Shown here piece by piece: positions 39,307 to 48,267 of a stretch of DNA of 64,000 nt. Source of the DNA: Enterobacter chuandaensis (GTDB taxonomy: Bacteria > Pseudomonadota > Gammaproteobacteria > Enterobacterales > Enterobacteriaceae); NCBI RefSeq assembly GCF_003594915.1, contig NZ_QZCS01000006.1, positions 248,001 to 312,000 of the forward strand, given 5' to 3'. The first letter of the stretch is position 1, and every line of letters starts with the position of its first letter. A program made the position numbers and the translations under genes. The notes below the pieces were generated by a model. That model did no database searches, was not told where the DNA came from, and saw only the letters and a list, made by a program, of their open reading frames with translations.

Positions 39307-39676
39307 GTGCCGCCCAGGGTTCGGTGATCTCTGCGGCCAGCTTATCATCATCCGTCAGCAGAATAAGGTGATTCGCATGGTCGCTGTACTGGGTTAGAAC
39401 AGACACGCCGCGTGCCGCCAGCGCCGCCGCAATTTCACCTAACTCGCCGGGCCGCTCCTGTTTGAGTTTTCTGATAACCGGCCTGCGCACCGCCTGCACG
39501 CTAAACCCGGCCTCCATCAGCACACGGCGGGCTTTTTCCCCGTCCTCCACCAGAAAATGGGCTTCCGTACCGAAAACACCGCCGCCCTCAAGCCCCACGC
39601 CGTTGCGCCCTAACAGCTCTCCAAAGCGCGCCAGCTCGCCGGGCCCGTTGCTGAAAATCACGTGAACGTCATACAT
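39281..39676 (-). CDS. ACT-domain amino-acid-binding protein
   Basis: This 131-residue protein consists of two ACT-like repeats: [23 protein letters not shown] at the N-terminus and [24 protein letters not shown] in the second half. Such proteins usually bind amino acids as regulatory modules. It overlaps the ABM gene on its 5' side by eight bases and the ArsR-like gene on its 3' side, so the three are translationally coupled. Confidence 0.82.
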   Translation of the reverse strand: MYDVHVIFSNGPGELARFGELLGRNGVGLEGGGVFGTEAHFLVEDGEKARRVLMEAGFSVQAVRRPVIRKLKQERPGELGEIAAALAARGVSVLTQYSDHANHLILLTDDDKLAAEITEPWAAHVKDKLTD

Positions 39677-39992
39677 TCGCGTGCCCTCCCGTTTCGGAAC
39701 TGTACTCCCGTACCAGCTGCGCTACGCGAATACGGTAGAAAGAGAAAATCGTCTCCCGCCCTTCGGCCTGCGCCGCCTGATGGAAAACGTTCTGCTTCCA
39801 GCGGTGGACGGCCTCTTCGTCCCGCCACCAGGAAAGGGACAGGATTTTGCCGTCGGTCGTCAGGCTCTGGAACCGTTCGATATCAATAAATCCGTCGATG
39901 TCGGCCAGCAAAGGCTTAAGCTCTGCGGCAAGTTGAAGATAGCGCGCCTGATGGGCAGGCGCGACTTTGGCTTCGAAAAGGACTGCAATCAT
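39669..39992 (-). CDS. Antibiotic biosynthesis monooxygenase (ABM)-family protein
   Basis: The 107-residue protein is a small ferredoxin-like dimeric alpha/beta barrel. It starts [20 protein letters not shown] and includes [30 protein letters not shown], which fits the ABM family of cofactor-free monooxygenases or heme-degrading relatives. The ATG at 39992 follows GGAGAGACACCC. It is the first gene of the ABM-ACT-ArsR operon. Confidence 0.85.
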   Translation of the reverse strand: MIAVLFEAKVAPAHQARYLQLAAELKPLLADIDGFIDIERFQSLTTDGKILSLSWWRDEEAVHRWKQNVFHQAAQAEGRETIFSFYRIRVAQLVREYSSETGGHANV

Positions 39993-40067
39993 GGGTGTCT
40001 CTCCGTTGTGAAGGTGAGGAGAGAATGCAGGATGGAAAAGCACAATGCTTCGGTAAAGAGCGAAGCT

Positions 40068-41483
40068 TTAGCCCACAACCGACCTCGGCTCCATAAACGC
40101 CCGGATCCCCCACTCGCCCATCTCGCGCCCCACGCCGGAGTGCTTAAACCCGCCAAACGGCGCTTTCGGTTCATGAGCAAGGGTGTTCACCAGCACGCGA
40201 CCGGAGACAATCTGCTGCGCCACGCGGCGCGCGCGGTCCAAATCGTCGCCCAGCACCATCGCACTCAGGCCGTAGTCCGTGTCGTTAGCAATGGCAATCG
40301 CCTCCGCCTCGTCACGGTAGGGGATTACGCACAGCACAGGGCCGAAAATCTCGTCACGGGCAATGGTCATCTGATTGTTCACGTCGGCAAACAGCGTCGG
40401 GCGCACAAACCAGCCGTCTCGCGTCCCGTCCGGTCGCCCTTCGCCGCCCGCCAGCAGGCGCGCCCCCTCTTCGACACCTTTGCGGATATAGCCCTGCACC
40501 CGCTGCCACTGTTTTTCGCTGACCATCGGGCCGACGTCCGTTGATTTATCGCGCGGGTCGCCGGATTGCACCGCCGCCACGGCATGCGCCAGCGCGGTTT
40601 CGATCTCCGCCTTGCGCGAGTAAGGCACCAGAATGCGCGTTCCGGCCACACACGCCTGCCCGCTGTTCATAAACCCGGCCTGAATGACAAGCGGGATCGC
40701 CTGCGCCAGATCCACGTCATCGAGCAGGATCGTCGGCGATTTGCCGCCTAACTCCAGCGTCACGCGCTTAAAGCTTTCCGCCGCGTTGCGCAGGATCGCC
40801 TTGCCGGTATTCGTGGAGCCGGTAAACGAGATTTTGACCACGTCCGGATGGCGGCTGATAGTGTCACCGACCGTTTCGCCGCGCCCGGTAACGATGTTAA
40901 ACACGCCCGGCGGCAGGGCGGCATCGCGCAGCGCTTCGGTGACAATCTGCGTTTGCAGGGAGCTCATTTCGCTCGGCTTGATGACCGCCGTACAGCCCGC
41001 GGCCAGCGCGGCCGCCAGCTTGCCGCAGATAAATCCGGCGTCGCTGTTCCACGGCGTAATCAGCCCGGCTACGCCGAGCGGGGTCATCTGCACCGTGGCT
41101 GCACCCGCAGGGGTGACGAATTCAAACGCCTCCAGCGCCTCAATGGCCTGAGCAATCACCTCCGCCGGATAGCTGGCCATCCACGCCGAGCGCGAGGCGG
41201 GCGCGCCGTACTCTTCGATGACCGCTTCCAGCAGATCGTCGTGACGAGCGGCCACGGCAGCGTGCATACGCTTCAGCGCGGCGATGCGCTCCTGCTTTGT
41301 CGTCTGCGACCACGCGGGGAACGCTGCTTTCGCCGCCGCAATGGCGCGCGCTGCGTCAACCTCATCCGCCAGGCGTACCTGGCCGATGACCTGTGCCGTC
41401 GCCGGGTTGTACAAATCAAACCACTCGGTGCCGTGCGGGATAACAAATTCGCCGTTAATAAAGATCTGTTCGATGGTGTGCAT
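40068..41483 (-). CDS. NAD(P)-dependent aldehyde dehydrogenase
   Basis: The 471-residue protein carries all aldehyde dehydrogenase motifs: FTGSTNTGKAI at the cofactor site, Glu in LELGGKSPT, the nucleophile Cys in NSGQACVAGTR, and EIFGPVLCV. The substrate is not evident. A GAGGAGG lies before the ATG at 41483. It is divergent from a LysR regulator 100 bases away that probably controls it. Confidence 0.9.
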   Translation of the reverse strand: MHTIEQIFINGEFVIPHGTEWFDLYNPATAQVIGQVRLADEVDAARAIAAAKAAFPAWSQTTKQERIAALKRMHAAVAARHDDLLEAVIEEYGAPASRSAWMASYPAEVIAQAIEALEAFEFVTPAGAATVQMTPLGVAGLITPWNSDAGFICGKLAAALAAGCTAVIKPSEMSSLQTQIVTEALRDAALPPGVFNIVTGRGETVGDTISRHPDVVKISFTGSTNTGKAILRNAAESFKRVTLELGGKSPTILLDDVDLAQAIPLVIQAGFMNSGQACVAGTRILVPYSRKAEIETALAHAVAAVQSGDPRDKSTDVGPMVSEKQWQRVQGYIRKGVEEGARLLAGGEGRPDGTRDGWFVRPTLFADVNNQMTIARDEIFGPVLCVIPYRDEAEAIAIANDTDYGLSAMVLGDDLDRARRVAQQIVSGRVLVNTLAHEPKAPFGGFKHSGVGREMGEWGIRAFMEPRSVVG

Positions 41484-41583
41484 ATAAACCTCCTCAGGCT
41501 CTGTGAGCACAGTCTGGCACGGCTTCTCCGTTGCGATAATCCACGCTATGCTGCAAGGGTTGTTTCGATTTTCAGGATAATCT

Positions 41584-42486
41584 ATGCATCGTTCAGGTCT
41601 GACAGAGCTGGAAGTGGTCATGGCGGTGGTGCGGCGCGGCAGCTTTCGCGCCGCGGCGCAGGAGCTGGGCATGTCCGCCACGGCGGTAAGCAACGCCATC
41701 GCCGGGCTGGAGAGCCGCCTTGATACCCGCCTCTTTAACCGCACCACCCGCAGCGTGGCCCTCACCGACGCCGGACAGCGCTACGTGGCGCGTATCGGCC
41801 CGGCCCTGCAGGCGATCCGTCTCGCCAGCGAGGAGATCCACAGCGACACCGGGGAACCCGCCGGTACGCTGCGTCTGAACGTGCCGAACCATATCGGCGC
41901 CCTGTTTCTGGACCAGCTGCTGATCGACTTTATGATCCGCTACCCGAAGATGCGCGTGGAGACCGTCAGCGAAGCGCGCATGATCGACATCGTCGCGGAA
42001 GGCTTTGACGCGGGGATCCGCCTTGAGGAGTCCGTGCCGCAGGACATGATCGCCGTGCCGCTGACCGGGGAGATCCGTCAGCTGGTGACCGCCACGCCGG
42101 ACTATTTTGCCCGTCAAGGTACTCCGCAGACGCCGGACGATCTGCTTTCACATCAGGGGATCGGCATGCGCATGGCCCACGGCGGGATCTACCGCTGGGA
42201 GCTGGCGCGTCGGGGGGAAACGTACGCCCTTGCCGTACCGCCGCGCTTTGCGACGTCCGATCTGTTTGCCTCGATCCGCGCCGTGAAAGCGGGATTAGGA
42301 GTAGGATTTTTGCCGGAACTGTATATCCGGGAAGAGCTTGAGCGGGGAGAACTGGTGAGCGTCCTAAACGACTGGACGCAACCCTTTGCCGGGCTGCGCC
42401 TGTATTACCCCGGCCATCGCCACGTTCCGCCAGGGCTACGGGCGCTGGTGACGATGATCCGCGAGCGCGGAATTATTCCAGGTTAG
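41584..42486 (+). CDS. LysR-family regulator, divergent to aldehyde dehydrogenase
   Basis: This 300-residue LysR protein of the CrgA/YhjC-like branch has an N-terminal HTH (GSFRAAAQELGMSATAVSNAI) followed by the arginine-rich linker LFNRTTRSVALTDAG. The effector domain includes DAGIRLEESVPQDMIAVPL. It probably regulates the divergent aldehyde dehydrogenase. Its last 14 bases overlap the converging AhpD-like gene. Confidence 0.88.
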   Translation: MHRSGLTELEVVMAVVRRGSFRAAAQELGMSATAVSNAIAGLESRLDTRLFNRTTRSVALTDAGQRYVARIGPALQAIRLASEEIHSDTGEPAGTLRLNVPNHIGALFLDQLLIDFMIRYPKMRVETVSEARMIDIVAEGFDAGIRLEESVPQDMIAVPLTGEIRQLVTATPDYFARQGTPQTPDDLLSHQGIGMRMAHGGIYRWELARRGETYALAVPPRFATSDLFASIRAVKAGLGVGFLPELYIREELERGELVSVLNDWTQPFAGLRLYYPGHRHVPPGLRALVTMIRERGIIPG

Positions 42487-42952
42487 CCTTATTCAGCCCG
42501 TAAGCCGCATCCAGCGAGCCGGGTTCCATGCGGGAGGTGATCCCCAGGCGGTTCCAGGCGTTGATCGCCACGATGGCGAAGTTCAGCTCTGAAATCTCCA
42601 CGTCCGAGAAGTGCTCCGCCACGCTGCGGTACAGCGCGTCGCTCACCCCGTGCACGCCAATCTGGGTCAGCGCTTCGGTGAAGGCCAGCGCGGCTTTCTC
42701 CCGGGCGCTGAACAGCGGGGACTCGCGCCAGGCCGCCAGATGGTACAGGCGCAGCTCGCGCTCGCCGGCGATTTTGGCCTCTTTAGAATGCATATCCAGG
42801 CAGAAGGTGCAGCCGTTCAGCTGCGACACGCGAATGTCGATCAGGTGCTTCAGCGCCGGGTCGATGGAGGTTTTTGCCACCTCCATGCTCAGGGCAGACA
42901 GCGCGTTGGCAAGGGCAGGTGTGGCTTTATGGTGGTTAACGCGAGTGCTCAT
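42473..42952 (-). CDS. AhpD-like carboxymuconolactone decarboxylase-family protein
   Basis: This 159-residue protein shows the AhpD-type redox motif NGCTFCLDMHSKEA (CxxC with downstream His), so it is a likely alkylhydroperoxidase. The region KAALAFTEALTQIG is typical of the family. It is divergent from a MocR regulator over 101 bases that contain a spaced inverted repeat. Confidence 0.9.
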   Translation of the reverse strand: MSTRVNHHKATPALANALSALSMEVAKTSIDPALKHLIDIRVSQLNGCTFCLDMHSKEAKIAGERELRLYHLAAWRESPLFSAREKAALAFTEALTQIGVHGVSDALYRSVAEHFSDVEISELNFAIVAINAWNRLGITSRMEPGSLDAAYGLNKANLE

Positions 42953-42978
42953 TGTCTTTCCTCTTTATGTGCGGCATG

Positions 42979-43015
42979 TGTCATGCGATGCGGCAAATCT
43001 ACGCCGTTCATGACA
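42979..43015. promoter_or_regulatory. Spaced inverted repeat between AhpD-like and MocR genes
   Basis: TGTCATG (42979-42985) and CATGACA (43009-43015) are perfect inverted arms 23 bases apart in the divergent region. They could be the binding site of the MocR regulator. Not shown by more than symmetry. Confidence 0.5.
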
Positions 43016-43053
43016 TAGTAAAAAGATACAAAAAGCGTGAAATGAGGTAGGAC

Positions 43054-44442
43054 ATGAAGCCGGGCTATCACGAAATTTATTCCCGCTATCGCGACAACAT
43101 CATCCGCGGCGTGCTGAAGCCGGGCGATAAGGTGCCTGCCATCCGCGTGCTGGCGGAAGAGCTGAAGGTGGCGCGTAAAACCGTCGAAACGGCGTACGCC
43201 ATTCTGACGGGGGAAGGATATCTGGTGAGCCAGGGCGCGCGCGGCACGCGGGTCAACCCGGATTTACTGCTGCCGGACAGGGCTGCCCCGGCGGAACAGC
43301 CCACCGGAGCGCTTCCGGCCTCGCTTATCAGCCAGCGCGAGCGGGCCGGTTTTCTGCGCCCCGGCATCCCTGCCCTCGACAGCTTTCCGTATAAAAAATG
43401 GCTGCTGCTGGCGGGCCAGGCGACGCGCGCCATGCGTCAGGAGGAGATGCTCAACCCGCCCGTCCTGGGCTGGTATCCGCTGCGTCAGGCCATCGCCAGC
43501 TATCTCAATATCTCGCGCGGCTTGTCCTGCAGCGCCGAACAGGTGCTGATCACCAGCGGCTACAGCGGCAGCCTGCGGCTGATCCTCGACACCCTCGCCA
43601 GCCGCAGCGACAAGGTGGTGTTTGAAGATCCGGGCTACTTTATGGGCCAGCAACTGCTGAAGCGGATCGTGCCGCGCCTGCACACGGTGCCGGTCGATCG
43701 TTCAGGTATCGACACGGAATACCTGCTCCGTCACCATCGCGACGCGCGTTTTGCCATCGTCACCCCGTCGCACCAGAGCCCGCTGGCGGTGACGCTCTCC
43801 CTGCCGCGCAAGCAGCAGTTGCTCGACTGGGCCAGCCAGAACGAGGCGTGGATCATCGAAGACGATTACGACGGGGAGTTTCACTACACCCGCAAGGTGC
43901 TGCCGTCACTGAAAAGCCTCGACCAGCACGACCGGGTGATTTTTATGGGCACCTTCAGTAAAACCATCATGCCGTCGCTGCGCATGGGCTACGTGGTGAT
44001 GCCCGCCAGCACCGTCGGGGCGTTTACCGACTGCGCGGATATCACCACCAGCGGCCAGCCGGTGCTGACGCAGAAGATCCTCACCGCGTTTCTCAACGAA
44101 GGGCATTTTTTCCGTCATCTCAAGAAGATGCGCGCGCTCTATCAGACCCGCCGCGACTGGATGATTGCCGCCCTGCGCGAGGTGTATGGCGACCTGTTTT
44201 TCACCGAGCAAAACGACGGCGGAATGCATATCGTGGCGTTTCTGAGCAAAGGGAGCTGTGACCGGGAAGTGGCCCGCTGCTGGCAGGAACAGCAGCTGCA
44301 GGTGAATGCGCTTTCGGAGTGGTATCGCGGGTCCGGGAAGCGCTACGGGCTGGTGATGGGCTATAACAACGTGCGGTCGTATCAGGAGGCGCTGGATTTG
44401 CTGGAAAGGCCGAAGCGGCAGACGCTTGAACTGTTGAGCTGA
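43054..44442 (+). CDS. MocR (GntR/aminotransferase)-family regulator
   Basis: The 462-residue protein has an N-terminal GntR winged helix (GVLKPGDKVPAIRVLAEELKVARKTVETAYAIL) joined to a fold-type I aminotransferase domain. The PLP lysine lies in MGTFSKTIMPSLRMGY. PdxR-like members of the family use PLP as effector. It probably controls the divergent AhpD-like gene. A second MocR gene, yjiR, lies 400 bases downstream. Confidence 0.9.
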   Translation: MKPGYHEIYSRYRDNIIRGVLKPGDKVPAIRVLAEELKVARKTVETAYAILTGEGYLVSQGARGTRVNPDLLLPDRAAPAEQPTGALPASLISQRERAGFLRPGIPALDSFPYKKWLLLAGQATRAMRQEEMLNPPVLGWYPLRQAIASYLNISRGLSCSAEQVLITSGYSGSLRLILDTLASRSDKVVFEDPGYFMGQQLLKRIVPRLHTVPVDRSGIDTEYLLRHHRDARFAIVTPSHQSPLAVTLSLPRKQQLLDWASQNEAWIIEDDYDGEFHYTRKVLPSLKSLDQHDRVIFMGTFSKTIMPSLRMGYVVMPASTVGAFTDCADITTSGQPVLTQKILTAFLNEGHFFRHLKKMRALYQTRRDWMIAALREVYGDLFFTEQNDGGMHIVAFLSKGSCDREVARCWQEQQLQVNALSEWYRGSGKRYGLVMGYNNVRSYQEALDLLERPKRQTLELLS

Positions 44443-44446
44443 ACAC

Positions 44447-44480
44447 CGCCGGGTGGCGGCTACGCCTTACCCGGCCTACG
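44447..44480. repeat. REP element between MocR gene and yjiS
   Basis: GCCGGGTGGCGGCTACGCC and TTACCCGGCC form a single REP hairpin between two converging genes. Confidence 0.85.
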
Positions 44481-44499
44481 ATCCACGGTTTATCTTCGC

Positions 44500-44661
44500 C
44501 TACACATCATTCCGCGACAACCCAACGTCCTTGAGCTGCTCGTCGCTCATCTGGCTCAGGATGCGGCGGGTACGGTTGATGCGATACCAGTTGCGGATCG
44601 TTTTGCCGATCCAGACAAACGCGACAAACGGACGTTTTGAACGGTTCTCATAGAATTCCAT
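44500..44661 (-). CDS. yjiS: YjiS, small DUF1127 protein
   Basis: This 53-residue basic protein reads MEFYENRSKRPFVAFVW and so on to MSDEQLKDVGLSRNDV, the DUF1127 signature. DUF1127 small arginine-rich proteins have been linked to phosphate, carbon metabolism or RNA in other bacteria. It is divergent from yjiR, as in E. coli, across 176 bases holding repeated ATACAGA motifs. GGAG precedes the ATG. Confidence 0.92.
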   Translation of the reverse strand: MEFYENRSKRPFVAFVWIGKTIRNWYRINRTRRILSQMSDEQLKDVGLSRNDV

Positions 44662-44715
44662 GATGCTCTCCTCACTGTACCAGTGGGGTTATCATCCTGG
44701 AAATCGGCCTTCACA

Positions 44716-44816
44716 ATACAGACTCAAAAACAGCTTTTGTTTAACATACAGATCCGCTAAAACGATATCTGCATGCCGTTTTTTGCGGCAATCTGTACTG
44801 GTTTAACAATCTGTAT
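44716..44816. promoter_or_regulatory. Four ATACAGA-type repeats between yjiS and yjiR
   Basis: ATACAGA at 44716 and ATACAGAT at 44746 face ATCTGTA at 44791 and ATCTGTAT at 44809. Two copies lie on each strand, 30 and 18 bases apart. The site is the only intergenic DNA between yjiS and yjiR, so YjiR is the likely binder. Confidence 0.65.
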
Positions 44817-44837
44817 GGTGAAAACAAAGGATACAGC

Positions 44838-46253
44838 ATGACGCGCTATCAACATCTCGCCAATCTTCTGGCAGAACGCATTGAACAAGGGCTGTATCGC
44901 AGCGGCGAGCGGTTGCCGTCGGTGCGCGCGCTGAGCCAGGAGCACGGCGTGAGTATCAGCACCATACAGCAGGCCTATCAGATCCTCGAAAATCTCCAGC
45001 TGATCACCCCTCAGCCGCGCTCCGGTTATTTTGTCTCTAAACGCAAAGCCCAGCCGCCCGTCCCGGCGATGACGCGCCCGGTGCAGCGCCCGGTGGACGT
45101 CACCCAATGGGACGAGGTGATGATGCTGCTGGACGCCCGCGCCGACAAAGAGATGATTTCGTTTGGCGGCGGCTCGCCGGACATTAACCAGCCAAGCCTG
45201 AAGCCCCTGTGGCGCGAGATGAGCCGCCTTGCGCAGCATAACCCGAGCGAGATGCTGAGCTATGACGTGCTCGATGGCCGCCTTGAGCTACGCGAACAGA
45301 TCGCCCGCCTGATGCTGGACGGCGGCTCTACCGTCGCGGCAAACGAGATTGTCATCACCAACGGCTGCCACGGCGCGCTGTCGATCGCCCTGCTCTCGGT
45401 GTGCAAGCCGAGGGATATCGTGGCGGTGGAGTCGCCGTCTTTTCACGGCACCATGCAGATGCTGCGCGGGTTTGACATCAAGGCGATTGAAATCCCTACC
45501 GATCCCGAGACCGGGATCAGCATTGAGGCGTTAGAGCTGGCGCTGGAGCAGTGGCCGATCAAGGCGGTGATTCTGGTGCCCAACTGCAATAACCCACTCG
45601 GGTTTATCATGCCCGAAGCGCGGAAAAAGCAGGTGTTAGCCCTCGCCCAGCGGCACGATATTGTGATTGTGGAGGATGACATTTACGGCGAGCTGGCGGC
45701 GGAGTACCCGCGCCCGCGCACCATTCACTCGATGGACATTGATGGCCGCGTGATCCTCTGCAGCTCGTTTACCAAAACCGTGGCGCCGGGCCTGCGCGTC
45801 GGCTGGATTGTGCCGGGGCGCTATTACGACCGGGTGATGCACATGAAATACGCCGCGGGCGGGTTTAACGTGCCGGGCACCCAGATGGCGGTAGCGGCGT
45901 TTATTCGCGACGGCCATTACCATCGCCACGTGCGCCGTATGCGCCAGATTTATCAGCAGAATATGGAAACCTATACCTGCTGGGTACGGCAGTATTTTCC
46001 GACAGAGATTTGCGTCACGCGCCCGCAGGGAAGCTTCCTGCTGTGGATTGAGCTGCCGGAGAAGGTGGATATGGTGTGCGTCAGCAAGCAGCTGTGTCGG
46101 CTGAAGATCCAGGCCGCGGCCGGGTCGCTGTTTTCCGCCTCCGGGAAGTACCGCAACTGTCTGCGGATCAATGTGGCGCTACCGCCGACGGACAAAAATC
46201 GCGAGGCGCTGAGGAAGATGGGCGAAGCGATTGTGATTGCGATGGAGGAGTAG
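44838..46253 (+). CDS. yjiR: YjiR, MocR-family regulator
   Basis: The 471-residue protein has a GntR helix-turn-helix (QGLYRSGERLPSVRALSQEHGVSISTIQQAYQIL) and an aminotransferase-like domain with PLP lysine in CSSFTKTVAPGLRVGW. Length and the yjiS neighbour identify YjiR of E. coli. Its binding sites are probably the ATACAGA repeats in front of it. It is followed by a facing REP pair. Confidence 0.9.
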   Translation: MTRYQHLANLLAERIEQGLYRSGERLPSVRALSQEHGVSISTIQQAYQILENLQLITPQPRSGYFVSKRKAQPPVPAMTRPVQRPVDVTQWDEVMMLLDARADKEMISFGGGSPDINQPSLKPLWREMSRLAQHNPSEMLSYDVLDGRLELREQIARLMLDGGSTVAANEIVITNGCHGALSIALLSVCKPRDIVAVESPSFHGTMQMLRGFDIKAIEIPTDPETGISIEALELALEQWPIKAVILVPNCNNPLGFIMPEARKKQVLALAQRHDIVIVEDDIYGELAAEYPRPRTIHSMDIDGRVILCSSFTKTVAPGLRVGWIVPGRYYDRVMHMKYAAGGFNVPGTQMAVAAFIRDGHYHRHVRRMRQIYQQNMETYTCWVRQYFPTEICVTRPQGSFLLWIELPEKVDMVCVSKQLCRLKIQAAAGSLFSASGKYRNCLRINVALPPTDKNREALRKMGEAIVIAMEE

Positions 46254-46259
46254 TGTTTT

Positions 46260-46333
46260 GCCGGGTGGCGGCTTCGCCTTACCCAGCCTACGTTCTTGCC
46301 CTTGTAGGCCCGGTAAGCGCAGCGCCACCGGGC
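46260..46333. repeat. Facing REP pair (BIME) after yjiR
   Basis: CCGGGTGGCGGCTTCGCC-type and TAAGCGCAGCGCCACCGGGC-type units face each other across about 20 bases between two converging genes. Confidence 0.85.
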
Positions 46334-46344
46334 AACAGGCCGCA

Positions 46345-47466
46345 CTACTCGTCGAAGTACCAGTACCCCTGGTTAATCAGCCCGGTGAGCTCTTCAACAA
46401 ACGCCGGGTTTTTCAGCGCGTCGCCCAGCTCGGCCTGTCCGAGCTCGGTGTAGCGGCACAGCGCGTCCGCGCCCTTCGCGTCTACCGTCTCCAGCTGTTC
46501 GCTGTTGATGAAGAAGCTGCCGTTAACGTTCAGCACGCGCAGGCCGCTCAGGCGAGACAGCGTTTCGCCGCCCTGCAGCGCGTCCAGTACCTCTTCTGCT
46601 GAATACGGCGGCTCGGCGGCGGCGATATCCAGCTCGTGGCGCGGCGTCGAGACAAAGCTGCCGAACCATTTTGTGAAATCATCCGGCTTGCCGATCATGT
46701 CGATCATCATCTGACGAATGCGATCGAGCTCGTACTGCTCCACGCGGCCAGGGTGTTCGCGGCAGGTCAGATCCGGATCGCTGTAGTGCTCGCCGCCCAG
46801 ATCGTTTTCCAGCGCATAATCGGCGAAGCTGCTGATCAGATCGCGACCGTTCGGCCCGCGGAAGCCGACGGAGTAGTTCAGCGCCGTCTCATGGGTAAAG
46901 CCGTCGTGCGGGAATCCAGGCGGGATGTAGAGGATATCGCCCGGGGCAAGATCTTCGTCGATGATCGGCTCGAACGGATCGACATGCAGCAGCGCCGGAT
47001 GCGGGCAGAACTGACGCATCGGCAGCTTGTCGCCCACGCGCCAGCGGCGGCTCCCCATCCCCTGAATGATAAACACGTCGTACTGATCGATATGCGGACC
47101 CACGCCGCCGCCCGGCACGGAGAAGGAGATCATCAGGTCATCCAGACGCCAGTCCGGCAGGACGCGGAACGGACGCACCAGCTCCGCGGCGGGCATATGC
47201 CAGTGGTTCACCGCCTGCGCCAGCAGCGACCAGCCGGTTTCGCCCAGATCGTCAAAGTGCTCAAACGGACCATTGCTGGCCTGCCATTTACCGTTGGAAT
47301 GGCTTACCAGACGACTATCGACTTCCGGCTCCATCGCCAGACCTGCCAGCTCGTCCGGGGTAATCGGGTCGACAAAATTCGGGAAGGCATTTTTCAGCAC
47401 AACGGGTTGTTTTTGCCAGTATTTTTCAAGAAATTCCGGCCAGTTCAGGTTCAGTTGATACGCCAT
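46345..47466 (-). CDS. RoxA (YcfD)-like JmjC/cupin ribosomal oxygenase, probable paralog
   Basis: The 373-residue protein is a 2-oxoglutarate/Fe(II) oxygenase of the YcfD group, which in E. coli hydroxylates an arginine of ribosomal protein L16. The HxD metal site is at His125/Asp127 (GPHIDQYD), at the same numbers as in E. coli, with YSVGFR later. Conserved segments include SFSVPGGGVGPH and GDILYIPPGFPHDG. From memory, identity to E. coli YcfD is only moderate, and the standard ycfD locus lies beside phoPQ, so this is probably a second copy. The ATG at 47466 is used. Confidence 0.82.
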   Translation of the reverse strand: MAYQLNLNWPEFLEKYWQKQPVVLKNAFPNFVDPITPDELAGLAMEPEVDSRLVSHSNGKWQASNGPFEHFDDLGETGWSLLAQAVNHWHMPAAELVRPFRVLPDWRLDDLMISFSVPGGGVGPHIDQYDVFIIQGMGSRRWRVGDKLPMRQFCPHPALLHVDPFEPIIDEDLAPGDILYIPPGFPHDGFTHETALNYSVGFRGPNGRDLISSFADYALENDLGGEHYSDPDLTCREHPGRVEQYELDRIRQMMIDMIGKPDDFTKWFGSFVSTPRHELDIAAAEPPYSAEEVLDALQGGETLSRLSGLRVLNVNGSFFINSEQLETVDAKGADALCRYTELGQAELGDALKNPAFVEELTGLINQGYWYFDE

Positions 47467-47550
47467 GGGTAGCACCAGTGAGAGGGGAAACAGGCGCGAT
47501 TATAGGCAAGAAGGCAGAGGGGGAACTTGTCATGGGTCAAACGAGCACGC

Positions 47551-47582
47551 GTAGGTCGGGTAAGGCGAAGCCGCCACCCGAC
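47551..47582. repeat. REP element upstream of the clpP-like gene's 3' end
   Basis: GTAGGTCGGGTAAGGCGAAG with CCGCCACCCGAC forms a single REP hairpin shortly past the stop of the ClpP-like gene. Confidence 0.8.
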
Positions 47583-47601
47583 GCGTACACGGCGTTAAAT
47601 C

Positions 47602-48204
47602 TTAATCCAGGTTCAGCTCGTCGTAGTGGGTAATCAGCTTGCCCACGATGCCGTAGTCCAGCGCTTCTGCCGGAGACATCCAGTAGTTGCGGTCGGTGTC
47701 TTTTTTCACTTTTTCCAGCGGCTGGCCGGTGGCGTCGGCGATCAGCTTGTTCACGCGATCCAGCATGCGGATGATCTCGCGCGCTTCGATCTCAATATCC
47801 GTTGCCTGACCGCGCACGCCGCCCAGCGGCTGGTGGATCATAAAGCGGGTATTCGGCAGCGAGTAGCGATGCTCTTTCTTCGCCGCCAGGAAGATGGTGA
47901 TCCCGGCGCTCGCCACCCAGCCGGTGCCGATGACGTGCACTTCCGGACGAATGAACTTGATGAAGTCGTGGATGGTATCGCCCGCTTCCACGTGGCCGCC
48001 CTGGCTGTTGATGTACAGCTTGATCGGATCGTTGCTGACGCTTTGCAGCAGGATCATCTGGGTGATCACCTTCTGCGCCAGCTCCTGGTTGATCTCACCG
48101 GAGATGACAATCGAACGGGACTCCAGCAGTTTTTGCTGCAGAACGCCCGCGCCGCTTGACCCTTCCGCTTTGTCCTTGTCGCTTTCTTTCAGTGTGTAGT
48201 GCAT
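47602..48204 (-). CDS. ClpP-like serine protease paralog
   Basis: The 200-residue protein has the ClpP fold. The nucleophile is Ser99 in GWVASAGITIF and the base His124 in MIHQPLGG. At the spacing of 49 residues from the histidine, where E. coli ClpP has its catalytic Asp, this protein has Asn173 (DTDRNYWMS). Ser-His-Asn triads are known in ClpP1 of Listeria. The canonical enterobacterial ClpP is 207 residues and lies beside clpX, so this is a second, divergent ClpP. Its partner ATPase, if any, is not encoded nearby. Confidence 0.87.
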   Translation of the reverse strand: MHYTLKESDKDKAEGSSGAGVLQQKLLESRSIVISGEINQELAQKVITQMILLQSVSNDPIKLYINSQGGHVEAGDTIHDFIKFIRPEVHVIGTGWVASAGITIFLAAKKEHRYSLPNTRFMIHQPLGGVRGQATDIEIEAREIIRMLDRVNKLIADATGQPLEKVKKDTDRNYWMSPAEALDYGIVGKLITHYDELNLD

Positions 48205-48267
48205 TGTTACGTCCTCAGCAATTAGCGCTCAAAACCAGAGTGTAGCCTGTTTTACCCGTGAAAGTCC

